DNA from: Symbiodinium kawagutii
Lineage: Eukaryota; Sar; Dinophyceae; Suessiales; Symbiodiniaceae
Assembly: GCA_009767595.1 (NCBI GenBank)
Contig: VSDK01028093.1
Span: forward strand, 701,238 to 765,237
Length of the DNA stretch: 64,000 nt
Direction: 5' to 3'
The position numbers and the translations under genes were made by a program. This document shows, piece by piece, positions 47,653 to 57,017 of the stretch (positions are counted from its first letter, which is position 1; the number at the start of each line of letters is the position of its first letter). Below the pieces are notes generated by a model, which saw only the letters and a program-made list of their open reading frames with translations, made no database searches and was not told the DNA's origin.

Positions 47653-48714
47653 ATGAACTCCTCTGTCCATGTGGCACAAAGCTTGATTGCCGACTCATCA
47701 ATCAAGCTCTGTGCCTCATCGACCAAGGCAACAAAACTCAACAAGCAGGGACAGACAGCCGCCTTTTTAGGCGGCGAAGCATGGGAACTCCAAATTGCGC
47801 GAGTACCTCCTGCAGGAAGGCTTTGAAGTGGACTCGTTGGACATGGTGCAGCAGACGGCGCTTTTCTATGCTGCCAGGAATGGTCATGCGAGTGGTGCTG
47901 GCGTGTTCTTGCAGCAAGGGGCCGACATCGATTTGATCGTGCTTCACTCCCATAGTCTGGGCAGCTGAAGCGGGGAAGGTGAAGATGATGAAGTACTTGT
48001 TGGACAAGAGCAAATGCAGAGCTCCTGTTCACAGCTGGAGGAGACAATTTCACTTCTGCCAGCAGCGGAGAAATTGGATATGCTGTGGATGAACTAGGGG
48101 CAAATCCGGAAAGAACCCAAATCATGAAGCAGACCACCTTTTTCATGGCTGCAAGACGCGGAGATTTGGAGAAGGTTCAGCTATGCATTGAAGACTATGG
48201 CCTAGATGTTAACCATGCCGATGAGAATGGCCAGACCTGCCTTTTTCTACGACATCCAGTGGGGGTCACGCGGTCACTCAAAAATTACTCACCCAGCACA
48301 AGGCCAGCGCTCTCATTGAGGATGTGCAGGGACGGACAGTGAAGACAATGGCAATATGAACCCGAAAGTTCGCAAGCTGCTGTGAGCAACTCACAAGAAG
48401 CAACTCAAATTTTGAGCTGAAGCTCCGAATCTGAGTTGCTTCTTGTGAGTTGCTTCAGGAAGCCAACAAGAGACGTTGTGCAGCTGCTCTTCAGAAGCAA
48501 AAGGGTGGGCGAAAACCGAGGAAAGGAAAAGAGGCAACAGCAGCACCAGCAGCAGCAGGAAAAGGAGAAGGCTCGGTTGGAGCGCCAAAAAGCAGAAGAG
48601 AGGCTGCGCCAGCAGCAGCAGCGTGCCACTCCCACTTCCGTTGCAGCGCGAGCGCTCACCGGCAGAACCATTTCTATCCGCCAAGAACATGCGCCATTCG
48701 CGACGCAATGCCTA
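47653..48714 (+). pseudogene. Ankyrin-repeat paralogue, copy 2 (decayed)
   Basis: Aligns with the intact gene at 1406-2608 from the ATG (47653) to the shared ending RRNA-stop (48712-48714), but lacks a block after the first few codons and is broken by several frameshifts and in-frame stops. Recognisable pieces are QQTALFYAARNGH-like sequence at about 47850, the segment 48085-48260 (NPERTQIMKQTTFFMAARRG..., NHADENGQTCLF) and the Gln/Lys/Glu coiled coil at 48450-48620. 5' flank (47300-47652) and 3' flank (to about 49005) are also homologous to copy 1, so it is a DNA duplication, not a retrocopy. A 68-bp palindrome absent from copy 1 interrupts it at 48386-48453. Confidence 0.82.
48386..48453. 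repeat. Fold-back palindrome in ankyrin copy 2
   Basis: Perfect 22-base inverted arms (48386-48407 and 48432-48453) around a 24-base centre that is itself partly self-complementary. The left arm is the normal gene sequence (CTCACAAGAAGCA...); the right arm is its reverse complement. Confidence 0.9.
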
Positions 48715-49019
48715 GCTGGCTGGCAAGCATGTGTTGTCACCCCCCACAGATGAGGGTATTTCTGTGCGCGCTACCTAATGGTGAAAATCGTTTTACTCTC
48801 GAGGCAAAAAGAAGTGAGTTTGGCTGCGGGCTGTCAGGGAAAAAAGTCTGATGCAGGCAGGTTGTTGCGAGAAATCATGGGCTTAGAGCACAGCAACGAA
48901 AGTGCGGAATGTGACTTAGTCCCCAAGATCCGGATGAAGACAAGGCGCCCCGCTAAACTATAGGTGAATCTTTGGTTGAGCCGTGTTCGACCACCCTATA
49001 TCATCGAACAAAAAGGATT

Positions 49020-49091
49020 GATCGATGGATAGATTCCTATAGCTACCAGCAGATAGATGGATCGATGGATAGATGGATGGATGGATAGATG

Positions 49092-49126
<35 letters not shown>

Positions 49127-49225
49127 GGCTTGATATAGCTACCTCGGTAGACCCAGACAGATGGATGGATGGATGGATAGATAGAAAGATGTATAGATAG
49201 ACAGACAGATAAGTAAATATGTACA
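49020..49225 (+). repeat. GATA/GGAT tetranucleotide repeats
   Basis: Mixed GATA, GATG and GACA units just beyond the right edge of the duplicated ankyrin unit. Confidence 0.85.
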
Positions 49226-50083
49226 TTGAGAAAATATGCACCCACGTCATCAAAATGCATGCGCACTTCTTGGGGTTCTCACAGCTTCCGATCCACAAAG
49301 TGGAGAGTGTTTCTGCAAACTTGCCATAGAACTGACCCCACCAGCAGATCCTTCGGTGCCAAAACGTGAGACATCCGCAAGCGCGTCGTTGTCCGGTGAC
49401 AGGACCGCATGAAGTTGGACCTGGAACGGGTGCATTTGTGACTTAGCTGAGCGACCTGTGAGTTGGTCCACCTTTCGTGTGAGATGGTTCTACCAGCTGA
49501 AGTACAACCAGTTCGACCAACATGATCTACAACCATGATCAACTTTGGGATGGACATGCAATTTCAGTCAATAGGTCAATATCTCTTGGACGTCTGTAAA
49601 CAGTTCTGTCCTGTCTACGTTGATTTTGGGGTAGCTCTGAAGCGGAAGATCTTTGCAATTCCTATTCAAATAACTAGGAGCCAAAGATCCTAGGTCCTGC
49701 CAACAAAAATCTGATCAGATCAACTAATGGTTAATAGTAGTTTTTAATGGTCAATAGTGGTTAATAGTAGTCACTAGTAGTTGACAGTGATTAATATTGG
49801 TTACTACTGGTTTTCGTTGCGCTTCTGGCTAAATCCGAAATCCGCGCCTTACTCAGGTGGGTGATGGAGCACCGGCCAGACCGGGTGTCGAAGAAGGACT
49901 TCTCTGCCGCATGGTGATGAGCTTGCAGCATAGCATGGGATGAGTGCCGGTACAACGTACATCCCTCAGCATATGCGTATGCACACATTGCACACATGCA
50001 TACACACATGAATAGATATACATAAACACATCGACATATATCACTACCTAGATAGATGCATAAATACACACATATCACACATG
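49226..50083. other. No supported gene
   Basis: Unique sequence between two tetranucleotide arrays. Degenerate TAATAGTGGTTA words at 49725-49800; frames here are read-through from the arrays. Confidence 0.45.
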
Positions 50084-50104
50084 CGTAGATAGATAGATAG
50101 ATGG

Positions 50105-50135
<31 letters not shown>

Positions 50136-51095
50136 GATGGATAGATAGACCGGTAGATGGATAGGTAGATTGGTAGGTACCAGTAGATAGATAGATGGAC
50201 AGGTGGATAGATGGACAGATGGATAGATGCATATGGATACCTGGATAGATGGATAGATGAATAGATGGATAGATGGATAGATAGATGGATACCTGCATAG
50301 ATGGATAAATGGAGAGATGGAAAGATGGATAGACGGATAGATGGATAGGTGGATAGATGCACACATACACATACAAACATGCAAGCATACGAACATGCGA
50401 GCAAACAAGCATACAAGCATACAAGCATCCAAGCATACATGCATGCATGCATACATGCATACATGCATACATGCATGCATGCATACATGCATACATGCAT
50501 ACATGCATACAGGCATACAGGCATACAGGCATACATGCGTACATGCGTACATGCATACATGCATACATGCATACACGCATACATGCATACATGCATACAT
50601 GCATACATGCATACATGCATACACGCATACATGCATACATGCATACATGCATACATGCATACATGCATCCATGCATCCATGCATCCATGCATCCATACAT
50701 ACATACATACATACATACATACATACATACATACATACATACATACATACATACATGCATCCATGCATGCATGCATGCATGCATGCATACATGCATACAT
50801 GCATACATGCATACATGCATACATACATACATACATGCATGCAGCATGCATACATACATACATACAGCCAGCCAGCCAGCCTGCCAGACAGACAGACAGA
50901 CAGATAGACAGACATACACAGCCAGCCAGCCAGCCAGCCAGACAGACAGACAGACATACAGACATACAGACGTACAGACGTACAGACATACAGGCATACA
51001 TACAGACATACAGACATAGAGACATACAGACATACAAACATACAGACATACAGACATACAGACATACAGACAGACAGACATACATACATAGACGA
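50084..51095 (+). repeat. 1-kb compound tetranucleotide array
   Basis: GATA/GATG units (50084-50350), then CATA/CATG units (about 50380-50860) and then CAGA/GCCA/CATA units (to 51095). Because 4-base units give 12-base codon cycles without stops, three frames on each strand are open for 180-430 codons (Met-His-Thr-Tyr-Ile type peptides). These are not genes. Confidence 0.95.
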
Positions 51096-51525
51096 TGACT
51101 TCGTGCAACCCCAAATCGCTTTTTTTGGGAGGCGAGTCTTTTCAAGGAGGCTTGTGTTTCTGATTTCCAGGACACGTCATTTCAAAGTTGTTCACGCTGA
51201 TTGCCCACCAGAACTAGGGCCATCAAAACGTACAGTACTTAGTATCCAGACTTCGACACCCACCGATCGGTCAACAAATCAATGACGTATCACTCCCTAC
51301 ACAGGACAAAAACACTTTTGCTTATTCACGCACGCGCATGCATTTACAAGCATACGGACAGAGGCACACACATATACTAGAGTCACTAGAGATATCACTA
51401 TGCGAATACCCTGACATGATTATTTGCATTCTATACATCAATGAGTCCACAATAGTTCATGAAGAAAAACGCAGCAGTCAATGCATAAACAAATGCAATA
51501 GGCAATAGCCAATTAGAAAAACATA

Positions 51526-51529
51526 TAAG
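51526..51529. repeat. Target-site duplication TAAG, left
   Basis: TAAG directly before the left LTR, matched by TAAG at 58975-58978 after the right LTR. Confidence 0.75.
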
Positions 51530-51635
51530 TGTAAAACAGCGGAAAGCGTATGGGCTTTTCACCACTACCCCAGGGGCGTCTTGATCCATATGCCGTGGAA
51601 TGGCGTTAATTGGCAACACATTGGTTCCAATTGCA
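51530..51635 (-). repeat. 3' LTR (106 bp)
   Basis: Identical over 106 bases to 58869-58974. TG...CA ends. Short compared with most copia LTRs. It reads through without stops in one minus-strand frame but is not coding. Confidence 0.92.
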
Positions 51636-51652
51636 CAGATCCCCATCTATAA
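51636..51652 (-). promoter_or_regulatory. Possible polypurine tract
   Basis: On the minus strand ATAGATGGGGATCTG lies directly before the 3' LTR, the position where plus-strand DNA synthesis is primed. Purine content is only moderate. Confidence 0.4.
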
Positions 51653-51758
51653 AATTGATCAACAACTATGCCATGGAACGCATAGTGCAGCACCCAACTT
51701 CTTATGAAAAACCACAACAGACACCGGAAACCACACGGGTCCCAACCAAGAAGTCTCC

Positions 51759-53900
51759 TCAGTTCTCCTGTTGTGCATTGTTTGTGTGTGTGTGTGTGTG
51801 TGTGTCAGTGCGCGCTTCGAGGGGTTTGATTCCCAGCTTAGCTCTCTTTTTGCCCGACATCATGTCCTCGTCATACACCACCTTCCAGCGGTATCGCATT
51901 TGCACGTAGAGCATGAATTGGGATTTTTCCTGGCTCTTGGTCAATGAATTGGCCAACATCGCTTGGCCGTTCACCCAGAGTAGTTCTCCCCGACCACGTT
52001 CAAGGTTTTCGCGGAGACAAAGAGATTCGATGCTAGCACGTTTCTCTGCCCCCTTAATCACCGGAGTAGCCCGAGTGATCCGATCGTATAAATTCCTTGA
52101 GTCCGTGATAAGGTAACCAGGAGTGAATTGAGAAGCTTTGTCAACAGAAAGATGTTGAACTGGTAACCCCCTCATCTCCGCCCAAAGGATCCGTAGGTAT
52201 GTTAAATCATCCTCCCCATTGAGACTGGCAACTGTCTCAGCACAGGCAGGTGACCTACAAGTTCTCTCAATTTTTCCGGATCTCCAATACACTGGGGTCA
52301 CATTGGTTTCTAACCCTTGTTTCAACCGAGAATCCGACATGCCGATAAAAATGCCCTCTGTACTGTCCGTCCCGTTAGGACGATTCCCCCAGGCAGCATC
52401 AGTCCACGCAGCTAACACTAACTCAGGAGCATCATGAAAATTGTGAACACGATACTTCAGTTGTTTCCACTTTTTAACATCACGGACCAACTTATTAGCC
52501 TTGTTGATTTCCCGAACAGTACTAACCGGAATACAAGTAATCAGAAAATTAACATCAACAGCAAACAAAAAACAAGTTTGGCCGCACAGCCATGCTAGGC
52601 TGCCCAAGGTTCCTCGAAGGGCTCGTTTCTCCTCATCCGTTGTTGGACATTCTTCCAACCGTGACCGATCTCGAGAGATCGAGATTTCCTGAAGGTCCTC
52701 CACGAATTTGGCTTGGTCTAAATCGATACTGTAGTCAGCATGTTGTTGGACATGGATACCACATTGGATGAACTCAGAATATTCCCAGGTACCCCATTGG
52801 AACTTCCCTTGGATTTTCTTCATGAGACCCTCATGGATTTCATCGCCCTCTTTACCACCAAACATAAAATCATCAACATGACCATGAATAATAGATCTGA
52901 CTTGTTGTTGTTTGTCTAACCAAATCCAGCAACAGGGTTCAGTACGCAATCGTTGGTAACCAATACTTTCAAGAAACTCACAAATGGAAAAATACCAATG
53001 AAGAGGAGCCTGAACCAACCCATAAGCAGCCTTTTTCAACAACATGGGAGTCCCTTCGCTAACACCCAGCTCTTCACATATCTCCTTCACCGGCCGACAC
53101 CATATTTCTTCTTGAAGGTCACTTCCCTGAAGAAACGCCCCAGAAATATCCCCTTTAGCCAACCTCATCTTGTTCCACGCACAAAATTGAAAGAACAATT
53201 GTCTTCCCGACTTCGTTGGGGTAGGAGCCGACGTTTTCCGATGTTCATAACTGGGGTCTTGGTATCCCAACACAATCGCCCGAGCTTTGGGTTTTCTACC
53301 CCCTTGGTCACGATACTTCTCATCATATTTCCAGGTAAGTAGCCATCGCATTCCCAAAACTTGGTGTTCTTGGGGGGTTCTATCCATCACTTTCTGGAAA
53401 CACTCCGCAGCGAGAAAGTTTCGAACCTCAGTGTCCTTAGCCTTGGCAAATTGTTTTGCTTCTTCAACCGTCAGTTTCCGTTCATGCACCTCCACTTGTT
53501 TCCTCTTGATTTGACTAGCCATGTAAGCCTGGGGATTCTCCATGAACTTTTGCATGCCCCTTTTAGAAGTAGGAAATTCAACCGGAATCTCATAAGCCAA
53601 CCGATGGTTCTCCTCCGCATAGTAACTGTCATGTTCAGCCACCAGATCATCATCATCATCATCATCATCGTCATGAACCATTGGTAGGTCTCCCTCAGCC
53701 GGTCTCCCATCACTTCCACTAGCTCTCTCTCTCAAGCTCTCTCTGGGCATTTCACTCTCTCTCTCTCCGTTCTCATTCCTACGGTGATCCTTCGTTTGGT
53801 TTCTGGTCCTTCCTGAGGACCTTTCTTGTGTTTTCTGAACAGAGGTGGGTTCTCTTCGTTTCCGGGTTGTTGCACAGGAAATTCCTGAGCTTCTTCCCAT
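51759..53900 (-). CDS. Copia reverse transcriptase / RNase H
   Basis: Minus-strand frame of 713 codons. A Lys/Arg/Glu-rich start and an Asp run from an (ATC)n tract precede the RT domain: LGMRWLLTWKYDEK, KGDISGAFLQGSDLQEEIW (first catalytic Asp), KAAYGLVQAPLHWY and GHVDDFMFGG (the DD pair). RNase H follows with AWTDAAWGN, CAETVAS and ITDSRNLYD. The catalytic residues look intact. The C-terminus (DTHTHTHTNN) is coded by a (CA)n microsatellite at 51778-51805. It overlaps the integrase frame by 169 bases and lies one base back in phase, so joint expression would need a -1 shift or the break is a mutation. The first part (53732-53900) may be a non-coding overlap. Confidence 0.9.
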   Translation of the reverse strand: MGRSSGISCATTRKRREPTSVQKTQERSSGRTRNQTKDHRRNENGERESEMPRESLRERASGSDGRPAEGDLPMVHDDDDDDDDDLVAEHDSYYAEENHRLAYEIPVEFPTSKRGMQKFMENPQAYMASQIKRKQVEVHERKLTVEEAKQFAKAKDTEVRNFLAAECFQKVMDRTPQEHQVLGMRWLLTWKYDEKYRDQGGRKPKARAIVLGYQDPSYEHRKTSAPTPTKSGRQLFFQFCAWNKMRLAKGDISGAFLQGSDLQEEIWCRPVKEICEELGVSEGTPMLLKKAAYGLVQAPLHWYFSICEFLESIGYQRLRTEPCCWIWLDKQQQVRSIIHGHVDDFMFGGKEGDEIHEGLMKKIQGKFQWGTWEYSEFIQCGIHVQQHADYSIDLDQAKFVEDLQEISISRDRSRLEECPTTDEEKRALRGTLGSLAWLCGQTCFLFAVDVNFLITCIPVSTVREINKANKLVRDVKKWKQLKYRVHNFHDAPELVLAAWTDAAWGNRPNGTDSTEGIFIGMSDSRLKQGLETNVTPVYWRSGKIERTCRSPACAETVASLNGEDDLTYLRILWAEMRGLPVQHLSVDKASQFTPGYLITDSRNLYDRITRATPVIKGAEKRASIESLCLRENLERGRGELLWVNGQAMLANSLTKSQEKSQFMLYVQMRYRWKVVYDEDMMSGKKRAKLGIKPLEARTDTHTHTHTNNAQQEN

Positions 53901-55128
53901 TGACCATCACTTGGTTTCTCATGGCTGATGTCAATGTAAGGTCTCCCTTTAGCTCCCCTAACCAAAGTGGTCATCGTCCAAGGAATCTCAATCGGCCCCT
54001 TACATTCTTCAACCTGTATTTCGAGGGTGCTAGCTTTCCGGAGTTGCTCAGGTGCTGCTCTCAGCAGTCTTCCCCCCCGGTACAACCAAACCACGCTGCC
54101 CGGACGCAGCGTCCCATCCGGTTCCTTCCGAGTTTCTGTTGCCAGCACTCTTGCTGGACCCAAGAATCGACCCACGTGTTGCATGGTCTTCTCCTTCAGC
54201 GGAACCTGGTTCCGCCAGTAGTAGACCAGATCACCTGGGGCGTACACTTGAGAACGCCGGTGTCCCATGCGTTCTGCTCGCTCCAGTCTCCTTTTGGCTT
54301 GTTCCTCTGAGAACACCTGTTCCGCTCTGCACCGGGTTTTGTGATTTTCTTTGAAACCCCCATCATCAAGAAGTTCCGGGCCAACAGGTTGAACACTGGA
54401 ATCATCGAACAAATGGTTGTGACTGTCCGGGTTCCTTCCCATAGCATGTTGCATAGGAGAAAAACCTTTGTACAAGTCCCTACTGTTCATGACCCATATC
54501 GCCCTACCCAGAAGTTCCTCAGGTTTCATTTCAGGATAATCAACCACCAGAGTCTCCATCATCCCCTTAGTAGTCTTGATTCCCCCTTCAACCAAACTGA
54601 TTTGCCAATGGGCCTCCGCCGGTATGGGTTGTAACTCAATACCTTTTTCCGCAGTATAGTCATCAGCCGCTTTACTCATCATAGGTCCTTGGGGGTCCGT
54701 TCTCATAACCTTGGGTTGTCCAAAAACCGGTAACCAACTCTCTTCGAAAACCTTGCGCATGGTTTCCCACTTGGTATCATTGGCACTGTTGTAAGAAACA
54801 ATCCGACCCATCCGAAACCGACTCCCTTCATCGATGAACAGGACAAAATGGAATTTTTGTTTGGTACCCGGGTGACACCAACTTCCCATGTCCATTTGAA
54901 CGCTTTCCCATCTTTGAGGTGCAGGTTCCAGAGACGCAAATTTCCTGGGATCTTTTTGTTTCCTACTCTCACACGTGGGACACACCCAACTCTTGGCAAC
55001 ATGGATAACCTTGTCGGAAGCCCCCCGCTTTTGAAGAGCTTCCACCAAATGTTTCATGCTACCATGACCAGTAGAACGGTGTATGTGTTGTATCTTCTTT
55101 TCAATCTCTTCCCGTTCCCCCTCAGCAG
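53732..55128 (-). CDS. Copia integrase
   Basis: The open frame with ATG starts at 55057, but in-frame coding continues upstream (IQHIHRSTGHGSMKHLVEAL), supplying the two histidines of the HHCC zinc finger; the cysteines follow in VCPTCESRK. The catalytic D-D-E triad is visible as QMDMGSW, RTDPQGP and LVEGGIK. The C-terminal part (YAPGDLVYYWR, then GSVVWLYRGGRLLRA) resembles the copia integrase tail. The preceding frame ends within a few bases of the ATG (ATGA overlap) but in another phase. Role: inserts the cDNA copy into nuclear DNA. Confidence 0.88.
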
Positions 55129-56304
55129 TCCTCTGATTCCTGAGCGTCGAGTCCTGGCTGCTTTTCTTCTGGCAGCGCGCATTTCCTGGATGGTCCTGGA
55201 CCAGTGCTCGTGTCGAGCAAGGGAATCAACGATTCGCTTGACCAAGGGCACGGTGTAGCGCGCTGTATGTGCCGTTTGTCCAGCTTCGCATTTCCCCCGT
55301 TCATGGTTTCGTTGGCACCGAAGGTTGAGATGTTGAAGTAACTCCTCATTCCTGGTTGCCACTGTCCATCCTTTACATAGAACTTTTTGTTGGTCCTTCG
55401 TCTTCAACCCCACGGCACACCCATGACACGTCACCTTTTCCAAGTGCATCTCGGAAATGAATTGCACGATCTCCGGAAGCTTCCAAGCTTCAGAACGTTC
55501 CGAGAATTCCCAATGCACTTGCGTCCCATACTTCTTAGCATATCTAGCCACTTCCATCGCTCCCTTGTACTGAATCCTAGCCTGTTTCTGTTTGTGTTCT
55601 AAGTTGGCAATCTGGGTTTCATTCCGTCGATTCAACCTTTGAAGGGGACAAAACGGGCCACAAGTGCATGAGATCCACAGATTGACAGGCCTATGGTACT
55701 TGATAAGTCGTTTGGCATACTCAACTCCCTTTTCCGTTTCAAGGTCTCCCCCATTCCATTCACTACAACGAATAGCCGAACCGGGTCCAAACCGTTTCAA
55801 CACTTCACCACTCAAAAGACTATCCGAGTAACAAGCTAACTCCATCAGTAAAGGTCTACCGTGTCGATACAGTTCAGTCCATTTACCTGAGTAAGCATTG
55901 TTGTGAGGTTGCCATTCCTTGAAAAGTTGAGCTGCCAAAGCTTCGGGAAGCTGTTCTTCTTGGTCCCCGTCACTCACATCTCCCGACGACTCTTCTCGTG
56001 GTTCAAGGGACTCTCCTCCTCCGCCTTCTCCTTCTCGAGCTGTTGGATCCTCTCCTTGAGCATCGTAATCTCTTGGTCTTTGTGCAAGATCACTTCGAAG
56101 CTTCCACTCTCCATCGATTCGGCCACACTTCCCATGCTGGCAGGGCCGGAAGGTTTCACAGGTCCCCTCACTTGCTTGGTGTAGCCCTTGACCTGGTTCT
56201 TCTCCTTGTTCCCTTCCTCGTGCTTGCGTTGGATCAACCAGCGTGCCAACCTTTGGAGTCGCCACCCTGACTCTGGATCTTCTTGATGTGTCTTCACAAC
56301 CCAC
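55054..56304 (-). CDS. Copia internal module resembling a class I methyltransferase fold
   Basis: 416-codon minus-strand frame. After an Asp/Glu/Gln-rich region it reads LLMELACYSDSLLSGEVLKR, AIRCSEWNGGDLETEKG, PVNLWISCTCGPFCPLQRLN, then KYGTQVHWEFSERSEAW. The order (acidic start motif, acidic after strand 2, then a Cys/Pro motif) parallels DNA cytosine methyltransferase-like folds, with SCTCGPFCPLQ where SPPCxxFS would stand. That comparison is my inference; activity is doubtful because the motif is altered. Similar modules occur in dinoflagellate copia polyproteins. Its frame is -1 relative to both neighbours. Confidence 0.6.
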   Translation of the reverse strand: MGCEDTSRRSRVRVATPKVGTLVDPTQARGREQGEEPGQGLHQASEGTCETFRPCQHGKCGRIDGEWKLRSDLAQRPRDYDAQGEDPTAREGEGGGGESLEPREESSGDVSDGDQEEQLPEALAAQLFKEWQPHNNAYSGKWTELYRHGRPLLMELACYSDSLLSGEVLKRFGPGSAIRCSEWNGGDLETEKGVEYAKRLIKYHRPVNLWISCTCGPFCPLQRLNRRNETQIANLEHKQKQARIQYKGAMEVARYAKKYGTQVHWEFSERSEAWKLPEIVQFISEMHLEKVTCHGCAVGLKTKDQQKVLCKGWTVATRNEELLQHLNLRCQRNHERGKCEAGQTAHTARYTVPLVKRIVDSLARHEHWSRTIQEMRAARRKAARTRRSGIRGLLRGNGKRLKRRYNTYTVLLVMVA

Positions 56305-56996
56305 TGCACATACTTGGGCTTCTGGTTGTAGAGCTCTTCGTATGTCAGGTGTCCATTCTCCCCGAAGCTCACCATCTCCATGCCATTTGGTGTGAACTGC
56401 TCCGTGATGGTGCGTTCCCCGATGGCAAAGATCTTGGCAATCGTCATCTTGTCCTCGACAGTCACCCCCAAGCCCTTGACGAACTCGAGGATGTTGGCTT
56501 TCTTCTTGGATGCCGCCTTGACTTCATCAGACGATCCCGTTGGTTGTCTTGCTCCTTGTCCAACTGTCCATCCAGTTCTTGCCAAAGAGCTTTCATTTGA
56601 AGAATTGTCCAAGACTTGGGAACACGGGTGCCAGCGGCTTCCAGTCGCTGCATCCATTCGGCCTTGGTGAGCTCCGGCATGTTGAACGGTCAGGTGGTTC
56701 ACGGGGCAGGCTGTTTGAGCTGGAAGTTGCTGGGTGTTGTGTGTATGCATGGAAGTGTGTGTGTTGGTGTGTTCACAGCATTCCTTCCTCTCCTTCTCCT
56801 GATGACTATCATGTTCATGAAGTTGGTGCTCGCACATTAAACACAGTCCTTCCTTGACGGACTGTAAATTGCAAAAACTACAAACACAGTAAAGCTGGGA
56901 TTCGCAAAAACTTTTGGTCAAAGGCTTTCCCTTGACCCCCCTACGGTCTTCCCCACTCACTCTCCCCTGGTCAGCCACTTCTTTTGCAGCTTCCAT
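55974..56996 (-). CDS. Copia central region, unknown function
   Basis: 340-codon minus-strand frame that continues the gag-protease frame after a single TAG. It has Cys/His pairs (CVCSFCNLQ, CLMCEHQLHEH), then HLTYEELYNQKPKYVQWVV followed by a Lys/Arg-rich stretch and a predicted coiled coil (ITMLKERIQQLEKEKAEEE). A second overlapping frame at 56462-56680 (MPELTKAEWMQRLEAAGTRV) also looks like protein, implying a further phase change. No enzymatic motif recognised. Confidence 0.5.
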   Translation of the reverse strand: MEAAKEVADQGRVSGEDRRGVKGKPLTKSFCESQLYCVCSFCNLQSVKEGLCLMCEHQLHEHDSHQEKERKECCEHTNTHTSMHTHNTQQLPAQTACPVNHLTVQHAGAHQGRMDAATGSRWHPCSQVLDNSSNESSLARTGWTVGQGARQPTGSSDEVKAASKKKANILEFVKGLGVTVEDKMTIAKIFAIGERTITEQFTPNGMEMVSFGENGHLTYEELYNQKPKYVQWVVKTHQEDPESGWRLQRLARWLIQRKHEEGNKEKNQVKGYTKQVRGPVKPSGPASMGSVAESMESGSFEVILHKDQEITMLKERIQQLEKEKAEEESPLNHEKSRREM

Positions 56997-57017
56997 TCGG
57001 CCAGAGGAGTCATCTCC

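Noticed and set aside
49020-51095. Possible CRISPR array
   Set aside because: Uninterrupted short tandem units without unique spacers, in a eukaryotic context.
50044-51175. Long frames of 180-430 codons on both strands
   Set aside because: All derive from the tetranucleotide array, whose 12-base codon cycle lacks stops.
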